Assembly (NCBI GenBank): GCA_963844315.1
Contig: CAWJOC010000033.1
Location: 186,001 to 250,000, forward strand
Source of the DNA: CAWAVN01 sp963844315
GTDB lineage: Bacteria; Planctomycetota; Planctomycetia; Planctomycetales; Planctomycetaceae
Direction of reading: 5' to 3'
DNA length: 64,000 bases
In this document: positions 1-8,581 of the stretch, piece after piece
Layout of the letters: every line of letters begins with the position of its first letter
Position numbering within the stretch: the first letter of the stretch is position 1
Notes under the pieces: generated by a model
The model's input: only the letters and a program-made list of their open reading frames with translations
Databases searched by the model: none
What the model was told of the DNA's origin: nothing
Made by a program: the position numbers and the translations under genes

Positions 1-1001
1 TCTCTGGCGTCATCGCGGTGTGGGGCGTTCGGACCATCAACACGCTCAGGCGGCAGGCGTTCGAAGCCCGGCAACTTGGCCAATACAAGCTAAAGCAACT
101 CCTGGTGCGGGCGGGATGGGCGAGGTGCACCTGGCCGAGCACGTGCTTTTAAAGCGGCCATGCGCTTTGAAATTGATCCACCCCGACAAAGCCGGGAATC
201 CCAATACGCTCGCCCGCTTCGAACGGGAAGTGCAAGCCACTGCGACACTGTCCCACTGGAACACGGTGGAGATTTTCGATTATGGCCGCACCGATGATGG
301 CACGTTCTACTATGTGATGGAATACCTGCCGGGCCTCAACCTGCATCAGCTTGTGGAGATGTTCGGCCCGATGCCGGCGGAGCGGGCCATCCATTTGCTG
401 ATGCAAACCTGCGATGCGTTAAGCGAAGCCCATGCCAAAGGGCTGGTGCATCGGGACATCAAGCCAGGGAACATTTTCGCGGCCCATCGCGGCGGAGTGT
501 TCGATGTGGCCAAGTTGCTTGGATTTCGGGTTGGTGAAACCCGTCGCCGAGCTGGGCAGCGAATCGGGCGTGACTCAGGAAGGCATGATTGCCGGTTCGC
601 CTTTATTCATGTCGCCCGAGCAAGCCACCGCCGACAAGATCGATGCCCGCAGCGACATTTATTCGCTGGGCGCGGTGGCGTATTTTCTGCTGACCGGCCG
701 TCCGCCGTTCGATGATGACAAGCCGATCAAGATTCTGATGGCCCACTCGACCCAAGAGCCGACCCCGCCTTCCCAGATCCAATTGAACGTTCCCGTGGAC
801 TTGGAACGGATCATTTTGAAGTGCCTCGCCAAATCTCCGGAGGATCGTTTCGATTCGGCCAAAAGCCTGCGGACGGCCCTCTCCGAATGCCGGGCCGCCG
901 GGCATTGGACCCGCGAATGCGCCGCCGGTTGGTGGCAAGAATTCGGCTGCCCCAAGAAGAAGCAACTTGATGCCTTGGTCCTTGAGGCCTGCCCCGCGTG
1001 A
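1..1001 (+). CDS. Membrane-anchored Ser/Thr protein kinase, C-terminal part, two frameshifts
   Basis: This is the end of a Hanks-type kinase that phosphorylates Ser/Thr on cytoplasmic targets; its start lies before the window. The first codons (from base 3) read a hydrophobic stretch (GVIAVW) followed by a linker ending LGQYKLKQLL, so a membrane segment precedes the kinase domain. The reading frame changes near base 105 to GAGGMGEV (glycine-rich loop), then CALKLI (ATP-binding Lys) and HRDIKPGN (catalytic loop, about 448-471). It changes back near base 521, where removing one G from GG restores VAKLLDFGLVKP (DFG motif). SPLFMSPEQA is the activation-segment end. The two shifts cancel out, which argues for sequencing error rather than decay. 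Family is clear; its partner is unknown. Confidence 0.85.
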
Positions 1002-1342
1002 ACCGGCAGAGGCCGGAAGGTTCGTTCAAATCCATTCCAAGCCGGTGCGACGTTTTAACGCAATTCTGCCGGGTTTTCCATCAGCGCGGCGGAGACTGAT
1101 GCATTCGGCTTTGAGAATTCGCCTGAGTTACGGCGTTCTTGTGGAAAGAAATGCTCCGGCATGCGAAGTGCTTTGGCATCAGTTGGCGAACCACCCCTAC
1201 TGAATGCCCGTTGACTCTCCTTCCTCATCGAGTTTTGATGCAACCTCGACTTTCGCCGCGCCGGTTGCGACAATTCTTCCATCCCTTCAGAAATCCAATT
1301 CCCAACTCATCCTGTGGGTTTCCCCAGCATCGTAGAGGACTC
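1002..1342. other. Intergenic region, no gene recognised
   Basis: This stretch lies between the kinase and the GAF gene. A possible 78-codon reading frame (967-1203) overlaps the end of the kinase and has no recognisable motif, so I do not call it. No strong hairpin was seen. A promoter for the GAF gene would have to lie here. Confidence 0.5.
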
Positions 1343-1924
1343 ATGACGAACATCCCCTGCTGCGAAGAGTCCGAGCTGCTGTCCACTCTTTGGGAAATCC
1401 GGGGCTGGGCCATCCGCGACGATGATCCCATCCGCAATTTGACCAACATCGCCTGCCTGGTGGGCAATCGTTTTTTTTGCGATGTGTGCTCGATTTATCA
1501 GGTGGATCCCGCGAACGAGGAAATTGTGCTGGCGGCGACCGTGGGCTTGCGCCAGGATTGCGTGGGCCAACTGCGGTTGAAATTGGGCGAAGGGCTATGC
1601 GGACAGGTGGCTTCCACCCAGGAACCCGTGATGGTGCAAGATGCGGCGATGCTGCATCCGCAGTTCAAGTATTTTCCCGAAGCGGGCGAAGAGCCTTACG
1701 AATCGTTTCTGGGCGTGCCCATCGGCTTTAAATCCGACCTGCAAGGGGTGCTTGTGGTGCAGACCATCGAACCAAGGATTTACACGCCTTCGGAAATCCG
1801 CATGTTGACCCTGGCGGCGGACATCATGGTTCCCGCCCTTCGCCATCTGCCGGTGACAAGGCGTGGGCCCGACAAAGCCGAACACGCCAGAGCCAGCGCT
1901 TACGAAGCTCCTTCCAACGGATAA
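1343..1924 (+). CDS. GAF domain protein
   Basis: A soluble protein of 193 residues made almost entirely of one GAF domain. The stretch from LTNIACLVGNRFFCDVCSIY through LKLGEGLCGQVA, FLGVPIGF and GVLVVQT resembles the N-terminal GAF domain of PtsP-type enzymes, but no PEP-utilising part follows. GAF domains bind small ligands or mediate dimerisation; the ligand here cannot be told. The ATG at 1343 has an AGAGGA ribosome site about 5 bases upstream, and longer in-frame starts have none. The last 25 bases overlap the convergent rhodanese gene. It might be a stand-alone sensor for the kinase upstream, which is inference only. Confidence 0.75.
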   Translation: MTNIPCCEESELLSTLWEIRGWAIRDDDPIRNLTNIACLVGNRFFCDVCSIYQVDPANEEIVLAATVGLRQDCVGQLRLKLGEGLCGQVASTQEPVMVQDAAMLHPQFKYFPEAGEEPYESFLGVPIGFKSDLQGVLVVQTIEPRIYTPSEIRMLTLAADIMVPALRHLPVTRRGPDKAEHARASAYEAPSNG

Positions 1925-2280
1925 CCAGCGTCTTTCCAGCCTCGAAAGCCGCCATCCATCGAGAGGACGTTGTCGTAGCCCATGCGCTGGAGATTTTCCG
2001 CCGCGAGGGCCGAGCGGTATCCCCCGCCGCAATACAGAACGATCTCGGCATGGGGATCGGGGATCTTTTTCTCAATGTCCCTTTCGATGACGCCTTTGCC
2101 AATGTGGACCGCCCCCGGAAGATGCCCGGCGGCGTATTCGCTTTCCTCGCGGACATCCACGAGATGAAACGTCTCGCCCGCGTCCTGCCGTTTTTTCACA
2201 TCCGCCACGACGCATTCTTGAATCTTCTGGCGGGCTTCGCTCACGATCTGCAAAAAACGCTCGGCGTGCTGCTTTCCCAT
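1900..2280 (-). CDS. Rhodanese-like sulfurtransferase domain protein
   Basis: A single-domain rhodanese of 126 residues. It has the usual order: VDVREESEYAAGHLPGA (residues about 41-57), then the active-site loop YCGGGYRS with the persulfide-forming Cys84, then SMDGGFRGWKDAGYP at the end. Single-domain rhodaneses move sulfane sulfur or detoxify cyanide; the acceptor cannot be predicted. I chose the ATG at 2280 because AAGGAGG lies 7 bases upstream; the ATG at 2301 is upstream of that ribosome site. The gene converges on the GAF gene with a 25-base overlap. No signal peptide, so cytoplasmic. Confidence 0.9.
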   Translation of the reverse strand: MGKQHAERFLQIVSEARQKIQECVVADVKKRQDAGETFHLVDVREESEYAAGHLPGAVHIGKGVIERDIEKKIPDPHAEIVLYCGGGYRSALAAENLQRMGYDNVLSMDGGFRGWKDAGYPLEGAS

Positions 2281-2792
2281 GCTGCCTCCTTCATTGGTCA
2301 ATCGAAATGGTCCGTTGATTTCAACTTACCAAGCCGATCTGCCAAGCTCAACCAGGAGCAATGATCCTCAATCTGTCTGACGGCATATTATGGCTGAAAC
2401 TCGATAAACCGAAGGCAAGTTTTGAAATTGCGGCATCTAGCCGACTTCGCCCCGTCGGGGCGGAAATTCCCAAGTGCAATTGGAAAACTTACGCTTCGGG
2501 CCAGTTTTGGCGGTGGTTTGAAAGCGCAAACCGTTACAACCCTTCCAAGGGTGACACACATTTCTTTCGCGGGATGAACTCACGATTCTGGCGGTGGAAT
2601 TCCTGAACTATCCTTCATCGGGAGGAGAAGGACTCCCTTCGGCGAATGGATGATGACAGAATTTCTCTCGAATGCCTTGGTCCGGGATCTCCCAAAATCG
2701 GCCCATGCGGTGGGGTGCGAGTTGCGACAAGCACGCCCTATCATTCCCCGGGTCCATATTTGCTTTTCGGCTGCCGCGAAAGTTGAAGATCG
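2281..2792. other. Intergenic region with one small hairpin
   Basis: This 512-base divergent gap should hold promoters for both the rhodanese gene and the HD-GYP gene. The only structure seen is a 7-bp inverted repeat CGCCCCG/CGGGGCG at 2448-2462, of the same kind as the gene-free repeat clusters near 21 kb and 26.8 kb. An 81-codon reading frame at 2361-2606 has no recognisable features and is not called. Confidence 0.5.
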
Positions 2793-4055
2793 ATGAGTGT
2801 TGCTTCGGTAAACATGCAAATCATCGACCTGTCGGCGTTAAGAGCCGGGACAGTTCTTCCGACGCCGATTTTTGACGCCAATAACCCAACTCTGTTGTTA
2901 TTGGGCGAAGGGACGAAACTGACCGAGCAGAGGTTGACCCGCCTCAAGCTTCGGGGCATCACCCGCATCATTATTGATTCCAAGCACGTGAATTCGGTGG
3001 CCCAAACCGCATCCAGCAAAAATGCCGGGGAGCCGACTCGAAAAGTCACGGCGGAAGACATCCGCAAGGGGGGCGACAAACCGCTCAATCATTGGATGGA
3101 GCCGCCCAAACCTGTCCCGCCTTCGCCAGAGCAAACCAAGCGGTTCGAGCGAATGCGCGAAATGCAGGAGTTGGAACTGCAAGAAACCTTGTCCAACGTC
3201 ACGCAAGGTTCGTTCGACAAAACCAGCAAGCTCAAGTCGCTCAGCGTGGATTCCTGCGAGATGATGCTGGAGGACTTGGATCTATTCGTCAAACTTGCGA
3301 TTGACCGGAAAGAGCATGCGGAAGTCTACGGCCATTGTCTCCGCACCGCCCAGCTTGCGATGGCCGTCGCGGCGGTGCTGGGCAAATCGTGCGAGAACAT
3401 CAGCGATTTGGGGATGGGGTGCCTGATCGCCCGCGCGGGCCAGTCCGACCTGGCCAAGGACCTGATTCAAGCGCCCCGGGCCTTGACGGATAGCGAATGG
3501 GTGGAGATCAAAAGAACTCCCAGCCGCACGTTCGATTTGATGGAGCAATGCCCCGACGTGCCCGTGGGAGCCAGGCAGGTGGCCTATCAAATGTTCGAGC
3601 GCTGGGACGGCAGCGGCTATCCACGCGGACGGGTGGGGACGCAAATCCACCCGCTCTCGCGAATCGCTTCCGTCGCGGATGCTTACGTGGCGCTCACCTC
3701 CGGGCGGGCGCATCGACCCCCGTTTTCGCCTTACCGGGCCATTGAAATCATTTTAATGGACACGCGCAAGGGGCTATTTGATCCGCAAACCGTGCGCGGC
3801 CTCTTGCAAACCGTGTGCCTGTATCCGGTGGGATCCCGCGTGCGGCTGAGCGACAACTCCCGCGGCATGGTGCTGCGGACAAAAGCCCATGCCTACGACC
3901 GGCCCCTCATTCAACTCACGCATGGTCCCGATGGATGCTCGGTTCCGCAGAGGACCATTGATCTCTCCGACACGACAGAGTTGGCCATTGTCGATGTGAT
4001 TGATGAAGAACCCGTCAACTCGCGGCAATTGACGCTGGCCTTTGAAGCGTATTAA
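2793..4055 (+). CDS. Degenerate HD-GYP domain protein, probably inactive
   Basis: A 420-residue cytoplasmic protein. Residues about 9-65 form a small N-terminal domain of the kind found before HD-GYP domains (LRAGTVLPTPIFDAN). Residues about 165-345 resemble HD-GYP, the cyclic-di-GMP phosphodiesterase fold: GHCLRTAQLAMAVA, then FERWDGSGYPRG at 268-279 (the GYP motif), then SRIASVADAYVALTSGR. The metal ligands are missing: the place of LLHDIGK reads CLIARAGQ (210-217), the usual RHP is RTP (241-243), and the paired His before the GYP motif are QM. It may bind c-di-GMP or act as a scaffold without hydrolysing it; this is inference from lost residues. The C-terminal tail of about 75 residues resembles that of other planctomycete HD-GYP proteins. 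Confidence 0.85.
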   Translation: MSVASVNMQIIDLSALRAGTVLPTPIFDANNPTLLLLGEGTKLTEQRLTRLKLRGITRIIIDSKHVNSVAQTASSKNAGEPTRKVTAEDIRKGGDKPLNHWMEPPKPVPPSPEQTKRFERMREMQELELQETLSNVTQGSFDKTSKLKSLSVDSCEMMLEDLDLFVKLAIDRKEHAEVYGHCLRTAQLAMAVAAVLGKSCENISDLGMGCLIARAGQSDLAKDLIQAPRALTDSEWVEIKRTPSRTFDLMEQCPDVPVGARQVAYQMFERWDGSGYPRGRVGTQIHPLSRIASVADAYVALTSGRAHRPPFSPYRAIEIILMDTRKGLFDPQTVRGLLQTVCLYPVGSRVRLSDNSRGMVLRTKAHAYDRPLIQLTHGPDGCSVPQRTIDLSDTTELAIVDVIDEEPVNSRQLTLAFEAY

Positions 4056-4067
4056 CAGAAGCAAAAA

Positions 4068-4105
4068 CACCCCGAAGGAGTTGTTCCTCCGGGGTGCTTG
4101 GTTTT
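4068..4105. terminator. Bidirectional hairpin terminator
   Basis: An inverted repeat CACCCCG (4068-4074) and CGGGGTG (4090-4096), extended by imperfect pairing inside, is followed by CTTGGTTTT on one side and preceded by GCAAAAA on the other. It lies between the convergent HD-GYP and rpsI genes, so it could stop transcription from both directions. Confidence 0.7.
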
Positions 4106-4126
4106 CATCAAAGACCAAGAACGAAC

Positions 4127-4702
4127 TTAGCGTTTGGAGAATTGGAAGCTTTTGCGGGCTTTCTTAAATCCGTATTTCTTGCGTTCCACCATCCGGCCGT
4201 CGCGTGTGAGGTAGCCGCCATCCGCAAGGCGGTGGTGCAGGCTGGCATCGCGGGCTTGGAGAGCACGGGCAATACCCAGTACAATCGCTCCGGCTTGCCC
4301 CGTGGTTCCGCCGCCGTTCACGCGGACCCAAACATCGACCTTGCCCAGGCTCTGGGTGGCCTTGAGTGGACCCTGGACGATCTGCTGGTCGCGCTCGGTG
4401 GGGAAATAGTCGCTCAATTCGCGGTCGTTGATGGTCAGTTTGCCATCGCCGTCTTTAATCCGCACGCGGGCGACGGAAGTTTTCCGCCGCCCCGTCCCCA
4501 TCGCGGTTCCGAAGCGGTCGATTTTCCCGCGAATCACCGGTTTGAAGTCCGGGCTGGCGGTTTCCTCCGCGGAGAGCGCCTTCGCCCAGGGTCAGCCCCG
4601 AAGCCAGTGTTTGGGGCATTTCCACCGAGGGAATTTCCGGCTCGGTCGCGATTGAGGTATCGGTATCGTTTCGGTTTCGGGGATTTCGGGTTCATCGGGC
4701 AT
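4127..4702 (-). CDS. rpsI: 30S ribosomal protein S9 with acidic N-terminal extension
   Basis: The core from GTG 4537 is a complete S9: GTGRRKTSVARVRI at its start, VNGGGTTGQAGA in the middle and the basic C-terminus ending FQFSKR that reaches the ribosomal P site. Upstream, the sequence encodes an acidic extension starting at ATG 4702 (MPDEPEIPETET) but broken by two single-base changes: a C lost near 4668 and a G gained near 4579-4580. Correcting both gives one continuous frame through DTDTSIATEPEIPSVEMPQT and LSAEETASPDFKPVIRGKID into the core. Planctomycete S9 proteins often have such an extension, which supports the longer start, but GTG 4537 remains possible. It follows rplM in the usual order, separated by a repeat. 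Confidence 0.92.
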
Positions 4703-4750
4703 GGAACAGATCCACTTTACTTTGGATAGGAGAATTGTATTTGCCTGCTT

Positions 4751-4860
4751 TGTCCCCTCTCCCCTTGGGGGAGAGGGGTTTTGATGAAGAAGGACGCTTT
4801 GAACTAAACCCTCCCCTCATCCGGCCTTCGGCCACCTTCTCCCCCAAGGGAGAAGGGACA
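4751..4860 (-). repeat. Dispersed multi-hairpin repeat, copy 1, inside rplM-rpsI
   Basis: This contains the hairpin CCCCTCTCCCC/GGGGGAGAGGGG, the small GGCC-TTCG-GGCC hairpin and the TTCTCCCCCAAGGGAGAAGG hairpin. The same parts, in the opposite orientation, occur at 10720-10860, 60466-60607 and 61153-61273. Here it sits between two ribosomal genes normally transcribed together, so it would be part of their mRNA. Confidence 0.85.
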
Positions 4861-4865
4861 TTCGC

Positions 4866-5348
4866 TTAAAGATATTCAGGCAGCTCTTTGGGCTGCTGGG
4901 ATTGATGGGGATGCTGCGGGCCGACGTAGAGTTTCAACTTTTTGATCATCTTCCGGCCCAACTTGTTCTTGGGCAGCATCCGGCGGACGGCCTCGAACAG
5001 AATCCGTTCGGGATGGCGTGCCCAGACGTCGGCTCCGGTTTGGATCCGCCGGCCGCCGGGGTAGCCGGAGTAGGTTTCGTACTCTTTTTCTTGCATTTTC
5101 ACGGTAAATTGTGGGTGTTTGGGATGGGCCACACCCGCACCAGTGAACCGCACCAATTCGGCATTCACCACAATCACGCAATCCCCGCAATCGACGTGCG
5201 GTGTGTAAATGGGTTTGTGTTTACCCATCAAAATGGTGGCAAGCCGGGTGGCAAACCGCCCCACGATTTCCCCGCGTCCATCCACAACGTACCAATCGGG
5301 CGTGGTGGTTTCTTTCTTGGCCAGGGTGGATTTGGGCAACGTCGGCAT
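4866..5348 (-). CDS. rplM: 50S ribosomal protein L13
   Basis: A complete 160-residue L13, close to the usual 140-150 plus a short N-terminal extension. Family landmarks are WYVVDGRGEIVGRFATRLA near the start, HVDCGDCVIVVNAE, YSGYPGGRR and the EAVRRMLPKNKLGRKMIKKL segment before the C-terminus. It binds 23S rRNA early in large-subunit assembly. It is read before rpsI, the common bacterial order, although a 160-base gap containing a repeat separates them. The frame is intact. Its start ATG at 5348 is the first plausible one. Confidence 0.97.
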   Translation of the reverse strand: MPTLPKSTLAKKETTTPDWYVVDGRGEIVGRFATRLATILMGKHKPIYTPHVDCGDCVIVVNAELVRFTGAGVAHPKHPQFTVKMQEKEYETYSGYPGGRRIQTGADVWARHPERILFEAVRRMLPKNKLGRKMIKKLKLYVGPQHPHQSQQPKELPEYL

Positions 5349-5484
5349 GGTGAGGATCGCTTCGTTTTTATGGAAAAGTCTCGGAAAACTGCCAGAGGGA
5401 AAAGTGTAGTGAGTTTGCGCAATGCCTTCAATGGAGCGGGCGAGAGTTTTTTTGAACCCTCGATCTTACCTCATGTGAGAAAAG

Positions 5485-5535
5485 GAGCCGCGCACGCAGT
5501 AAGCGGTTGTTGACCGCTTACTGCGTGCGCGGCTC
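5485..5535. repeat. Perfect 23-bp palindromic repeat, copy 1
   Basis: Arms at 5485-5507 (GAGCCGCGCACGCAGTAAGC and three more bases) and 5513-5535 are perfect reverse complements around a 5-base loop. A close relative with 24-bp arms is at 28637-28699. It lies downstream of glmS in the glmS direction and upstream of rplM, so it could act as a glmS terminator, though no T-run follows. Confidence 0.85.
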
Positions 5536-5583
5536 TTTGGGAATCTGTCATTTCGGTCAGCGATTGTCACGCGATTTCTTAAA

Positions 5584-7446
5584 CTATTCCACCGTCACGC
5601 TTTTCGCGAGATTTCGGGGGCGGTCCACGTTGCGGTTGCGGAGCAGGGCGATGTGATAGGCCAGAAGCTGCAACGGAATGCTCGTGACCAACGGTTGCAG
5701 ATATTCTTCCACGTCCGGCACGAAAATGGCGTCATCGGCCAGTTCCGCCACTTTGTTGTCGCCCTCGCCAGCCACGGCAATCACCGGCCCGCGGCGGGCG
5801 CGGATTTCTTCCAGATTGCTGATGACCTTGGGATAAATCCCGCCCTGCGGAACCACGAACACGCTGGGCGTGTGCTCATCAATCAACGCGATGGGGCCGT
5901 GCTTCATTTCCGCCGCCGGGTAGCCCTCGGCGTGAATGTAACTGATTTCCTTGAGCTTCAATGCCCCTTCCAACGCCACTGGGAAGTTGTACAGCCGGCC
6001 CAGGTAGAGAAAGTTTTCGCAAGAAGCATACTTGGCGGCGACCTGTTTGACCTGCTCGTGGCACTTGAGGGTTTTTTCGATGATCTTGGGCATCTCGCGG
6101 AGATGGCGGATCATCCGCTTGCCCGCCGGGTACGACAAATGCCGCATGCGTCCCAGGTATAACGCCAATAACGTCAGCACAGTGACTTGCGAAGTGAAGG
6201 CTTTCGTGGAAGCCACGCCGATTTCGGGACCAGCGTGCAAATAAATTCCGCCGTCGGCTTCGCGGGCGATGGTGGAACCCACGACGTTGCAAATCGCCAG
6301 CGTGGGATGGCCTTTGCGCTTGCACTCCCGCATCGCGGCGAGCGTGTCGGCGGTTTCGCCCGATTGCGTGATGGCGAATACCATCGTCCGCGTGCCCAAG
6401 GGCGGATTGCGGTAACGCAATTCGCTGGCGTATTCGACTTCGGTGGGAATGCGGGCGAACTCTTCCAACAGGTATTCCCCAACCAGCCCCGCATGCCAAC
6501 TCGTCCCGCAGGCGGTCAAGACGATCCGGTCGATCTTTCGCAGTTCCTGGGGCGAAAGGTTTAAGCCGCCGAAGTTCGCGGTGGCTTCATCATCGTTCAA
6601 CCGGCCCCGTAAGGCGTTTTCGATGGAGGTGGGCTGCTCGAAGATTTCCTTGAGCATGTAATGCTCGTACTCGCCCAAATCCACGTCCGCCGAAACCTGG
6701 TCCAAGGTGATCACGTTGGGCGAAAATTCCCCGCTGTCGCGGTGCCTTAATTCCATCCTTTCGCGGCGGAGGATCGCCATTTCGTGGTCGGAAAGATACA
6801 CCACCTCATCGGTGTAGCCCACGAGCGGGCTGGAATCGCTGGCGACAAAATACTCGCCATCGCCGATGCCAATCACTAATGGACTTCCCGCCCGCGCGAC
6901 GATCATCAAATCGGGAAAGTCGCGAAACAACACCGCAATGCCGTAAGTGCCTTTGAGCTTTTTGAGGGACAGTTCCACCGCCCGCACGCAGATCGCGGGA
7001 TCTGCCACATCGCCTTCCAGCTTGATCTGCTCGGCCAGATGATGGGCGATCAAATGGGCGATGGCTTCGGTATCGGTCTGGGTGCGGAACACGAACCCCA
7101 GTTGCTGCAACTGGTTTCTGAGGGTGGAGTAATTCTCGATCACGCCGTTGTGCACCAAAACGACTTCGCCGTCGCCACCGGTGTGGGGGTGCGAGTTGAC
7201 GTCGGTCGTTTCGCCGTGGGTCGCCCAACGGGTGTGGCCGATGCCCAACGTGCCTTCTAGCGGCTCTTCATCGAGCAATCGGCCCAACTGATTCACGCGC
7301 CCGGCTTTTTTGCGGATGGCCACTTCGCCGTCCTGGTGCACCGCCACGCCCGCGCTGTCGTAGCCGCGATATTCCAAGCGGTACAGGCCTTCGAGCAGCA
7401 ATTCCGGCGCGGACCTTTGTCCGATGTATCCCACAATCCCGCACAT
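5584..7446 (-). CDS. glmS: Glutamine-fructose-6-phosphate aminotransferase (isomerizing)
   Basis: This 620-residue enzyme makes glucosamine-6-phosphate from fructose-6-phosphate and glutamine, the first step to UDP-GlcNAc for cell envelope precursors. The start at 7446 gives MCGIVGYIG, placing the catalytic Cys at position 2 as needed for the N-terminal glutaminase; the frame stays open upstream to 7713 but that would bury the Cys. Glutaminase landmarks: GHTRWATHG, HNGVIENY. The C-terminal half has two SIS domains: ACGTSWHAG, TQSGETADT, PEIGVASTKAF, and the C-terminal ending LAKSVTVE. A purine-rich GGAGGGCAGGAGG lies directly upstream. No glmS ribozyme was recognised in the 288-base leader. 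Confidence 0.97.
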   Translation of the reverse strand: MCGIVGYIGQRSAPELLLEGLYRLEYRGYDSAGVAVHQDGEVAIRKKAGRVNQLGRLLDEEPLEGTLGIGHTRWATHGETTDVNSHPHTGGDGEVVLVHNGVIENYSTLRNQLQQLGFVFRTQTDTEAIAHLIAHHLAEQIKLEGDVADPAICVRAVELSLKKLKGTYGIAVLFRDFPDLMIVARAGSPLVIGIGDGEYFVASDSSPLVGYTDEVVYLSDHEMAILRRERMELRHRDSGEFSPNVITLDQVSADVDLGEYEHYMLKEIFEQPTSIENALRGRLNDDEATANFGGLNLSPQELRKIDRIVLTACGTSWHAGLVGEYLLEEFARIPTEVEYASELRYRNPPLGTRTMVFAITQSGETADTLAAMRECKRKGHPTLAICNVVGSTIAREADGGIYLHAGPEIGVASTKAFTSQVTVLTLLALYLGRMRHLSYPAGKRMIRHLREMPKIIEKTLKCHEQVKQVAAKYASCENFLYLGRLYNFPVALEGALKLKEISYIHAEGYPAAEMKHGPIALIDEHTPSVFVVPQGGIYPKVISNLEEIRARRGPVIAVAGEGDNKVAELADDAIFVPDVEEYLQPLVTSIPLQLLAYHIALLRNRNVDRPRNLAKSVTVE

Positions 7447-7734
7447 CCTCCTGCCCTCCCTTTCCGGAGCCTTGTGGTCATCGCGCTGTTGGTTTTCCGA
7501 GCGGGGAGAACTTACGGAATCTCCCCGCACACTTCCCACAACCAAGCGGGGAACCCTATCCCAAAGCCAATAACACGTCAAGATGACCTGATTCCACCCA
7601 ATCCCCCAAGTTATGCATGGCCTCCAATTTGCCGACTTCAATCCCTGGTTGACAACGCCAACAAGCAGGGCTTCAATGAATCGATGTTCAAATCGTGCAA
7701 TTGCATTCGTCACGCAGTGAAGGGAGATTGAAGA

Positions 7735-8490
7735 ATGGGTCAGACAAGCCGAATAGTTCTGGTGTTCCTATTCACGATGGGTTCGGCTGTCTCTTTTGGG
7801 AACGAACCGCAACCGGCCGAGGCGGAAAAATCGAAGGCGGTCAATTCCTCCGCATTTTATGACCCCGTGGAACGGACCATCGAAGGCTGGAGCGTCTCGC
7901 TTGATCCGAAACTGTTTGAGCCGGAGAACGCCTTGGTGCAAGAGTTGTCCCTCAAGGCGCTGGCGAACCATTTGCAGCGGGTGGAGTTTATCGTTTCCCC
8001 GGAGCGGTTGGCGGATCTCAAGACGATTCGCATCTGGCTCGATCTGGATCACTCCAAGCTTCGCGGGATGCAGTACCACCCCAGCAAAGGCTGGCTGATC
8101 TCGCATGGGCATGATCCGCGTTTGGCCAAGCACGTTCACATTCCTTTGGCCAAGGAACTTTACAGTCGCCACATGTGGGCCAAGCACCCGTATGTCGTGC
8201 TCCATGAATTGGCCCACGGGTATCACGATCAGTTTTTGGACTTCGACCACTCGGAAATCCAGGCCGCGTTTGAATCGGCCAAGGAGCAAAAACTCTATGA
8301 CGAGGTGCTGCTTTACACGGGAAAGAAAGTCAGGCACTACGGCCTGTCGAACCACAAGGAATACTTCGCCGAATCGACCGAAGCGTATTTCGGCGTGAAC
8401 GATTTCTACCCGTTCGTCCGGGCGGAACTGAACCAGCACGATCCCAAGATGCACGCCCTGCTCGAAAAAATCTGGGGTCCGGTACGCTAA
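7735..8490 (+). CDS. Secreted HExxH zinc metallopeptidase
   Basis: A 251-residue protein with an N-terminal signal peptide (hydrophobic residues 7-21, cleavage probably near residue 22). The zinc site is HELAHGYHD with His157, Glu158 and His161; the third ligand is probably Glu213 or Glu216 in HKEYFAESTEAYFG. This layout resembles the catalytic domain of anthrax lethal-factor-like (ATLF) peptidases, a family assignment I hold loosely. It most likely works outside the cytoplasmic membrane. Its substrate is unknown. It is followed 22 bases later by a dispersed hairpin repeat and then the cytochrome/WD40 gene. Confidence 0.75.
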   Translation: MGQTSRIVLVFLFTMGSAVSFGNEPQPAEAEKSKAVNSSAFYDPVERTIEGWSVSLDPKLFEPENALVQELSLKALANHLQRVEFIVSPERLADLKTIRIWLDLDHSKLRGMQYHPSKGWLISHGHDPRLAKHVHIPLAKELYSRHMWAKHPYVVLHELAHGYHDQFLDFDHSEIQAAFESAKEQKLYDEVLLYTGKKVRHYGLSNHKEYFAESTEAYFGVNDFYPFVRAELNQHDPKMHALLEKIWGPVR

Positions 8491-8512
8491 CCGGGGACCG
8501 CACGCTATGATG

Positions 8513-8544
8513 AAAAGGCGAGCGTGGAGCGTAAGCTCCATGAT
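8513..8544 (+). repeat. GGCGAGC hairpin repeat, copy 1
   Basis: AAAAGGCGAGCG is followed by the hairpin TGGAGC-GTAA-GCTCCA and TGAT. The same design appears at 9992 (degenerate), 29624-29654 and, reversed, at 35338-35368. All copies lie just after a stop codon. Confidence 0.8.
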
Positions 8545-8581
8545 TGTGCCAACAAAAATTTATCACACTTAGGTCCATCAC

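Noticed and set aside
967..1203. A 78-codon frame after the kinase
   Set aside because: It overlaps the kinase end in another frame, has no ribosome site or motif, and ends well before the GAF gene.
5487..7734. Possible glmS ribozyme or extended GlmS N-terminus
   Set aside because: I did not recognise a glmS ribozyme core before the start. The in-frame extension to 7713 would place the catalytic Cys internally, which the family does not tolerate.
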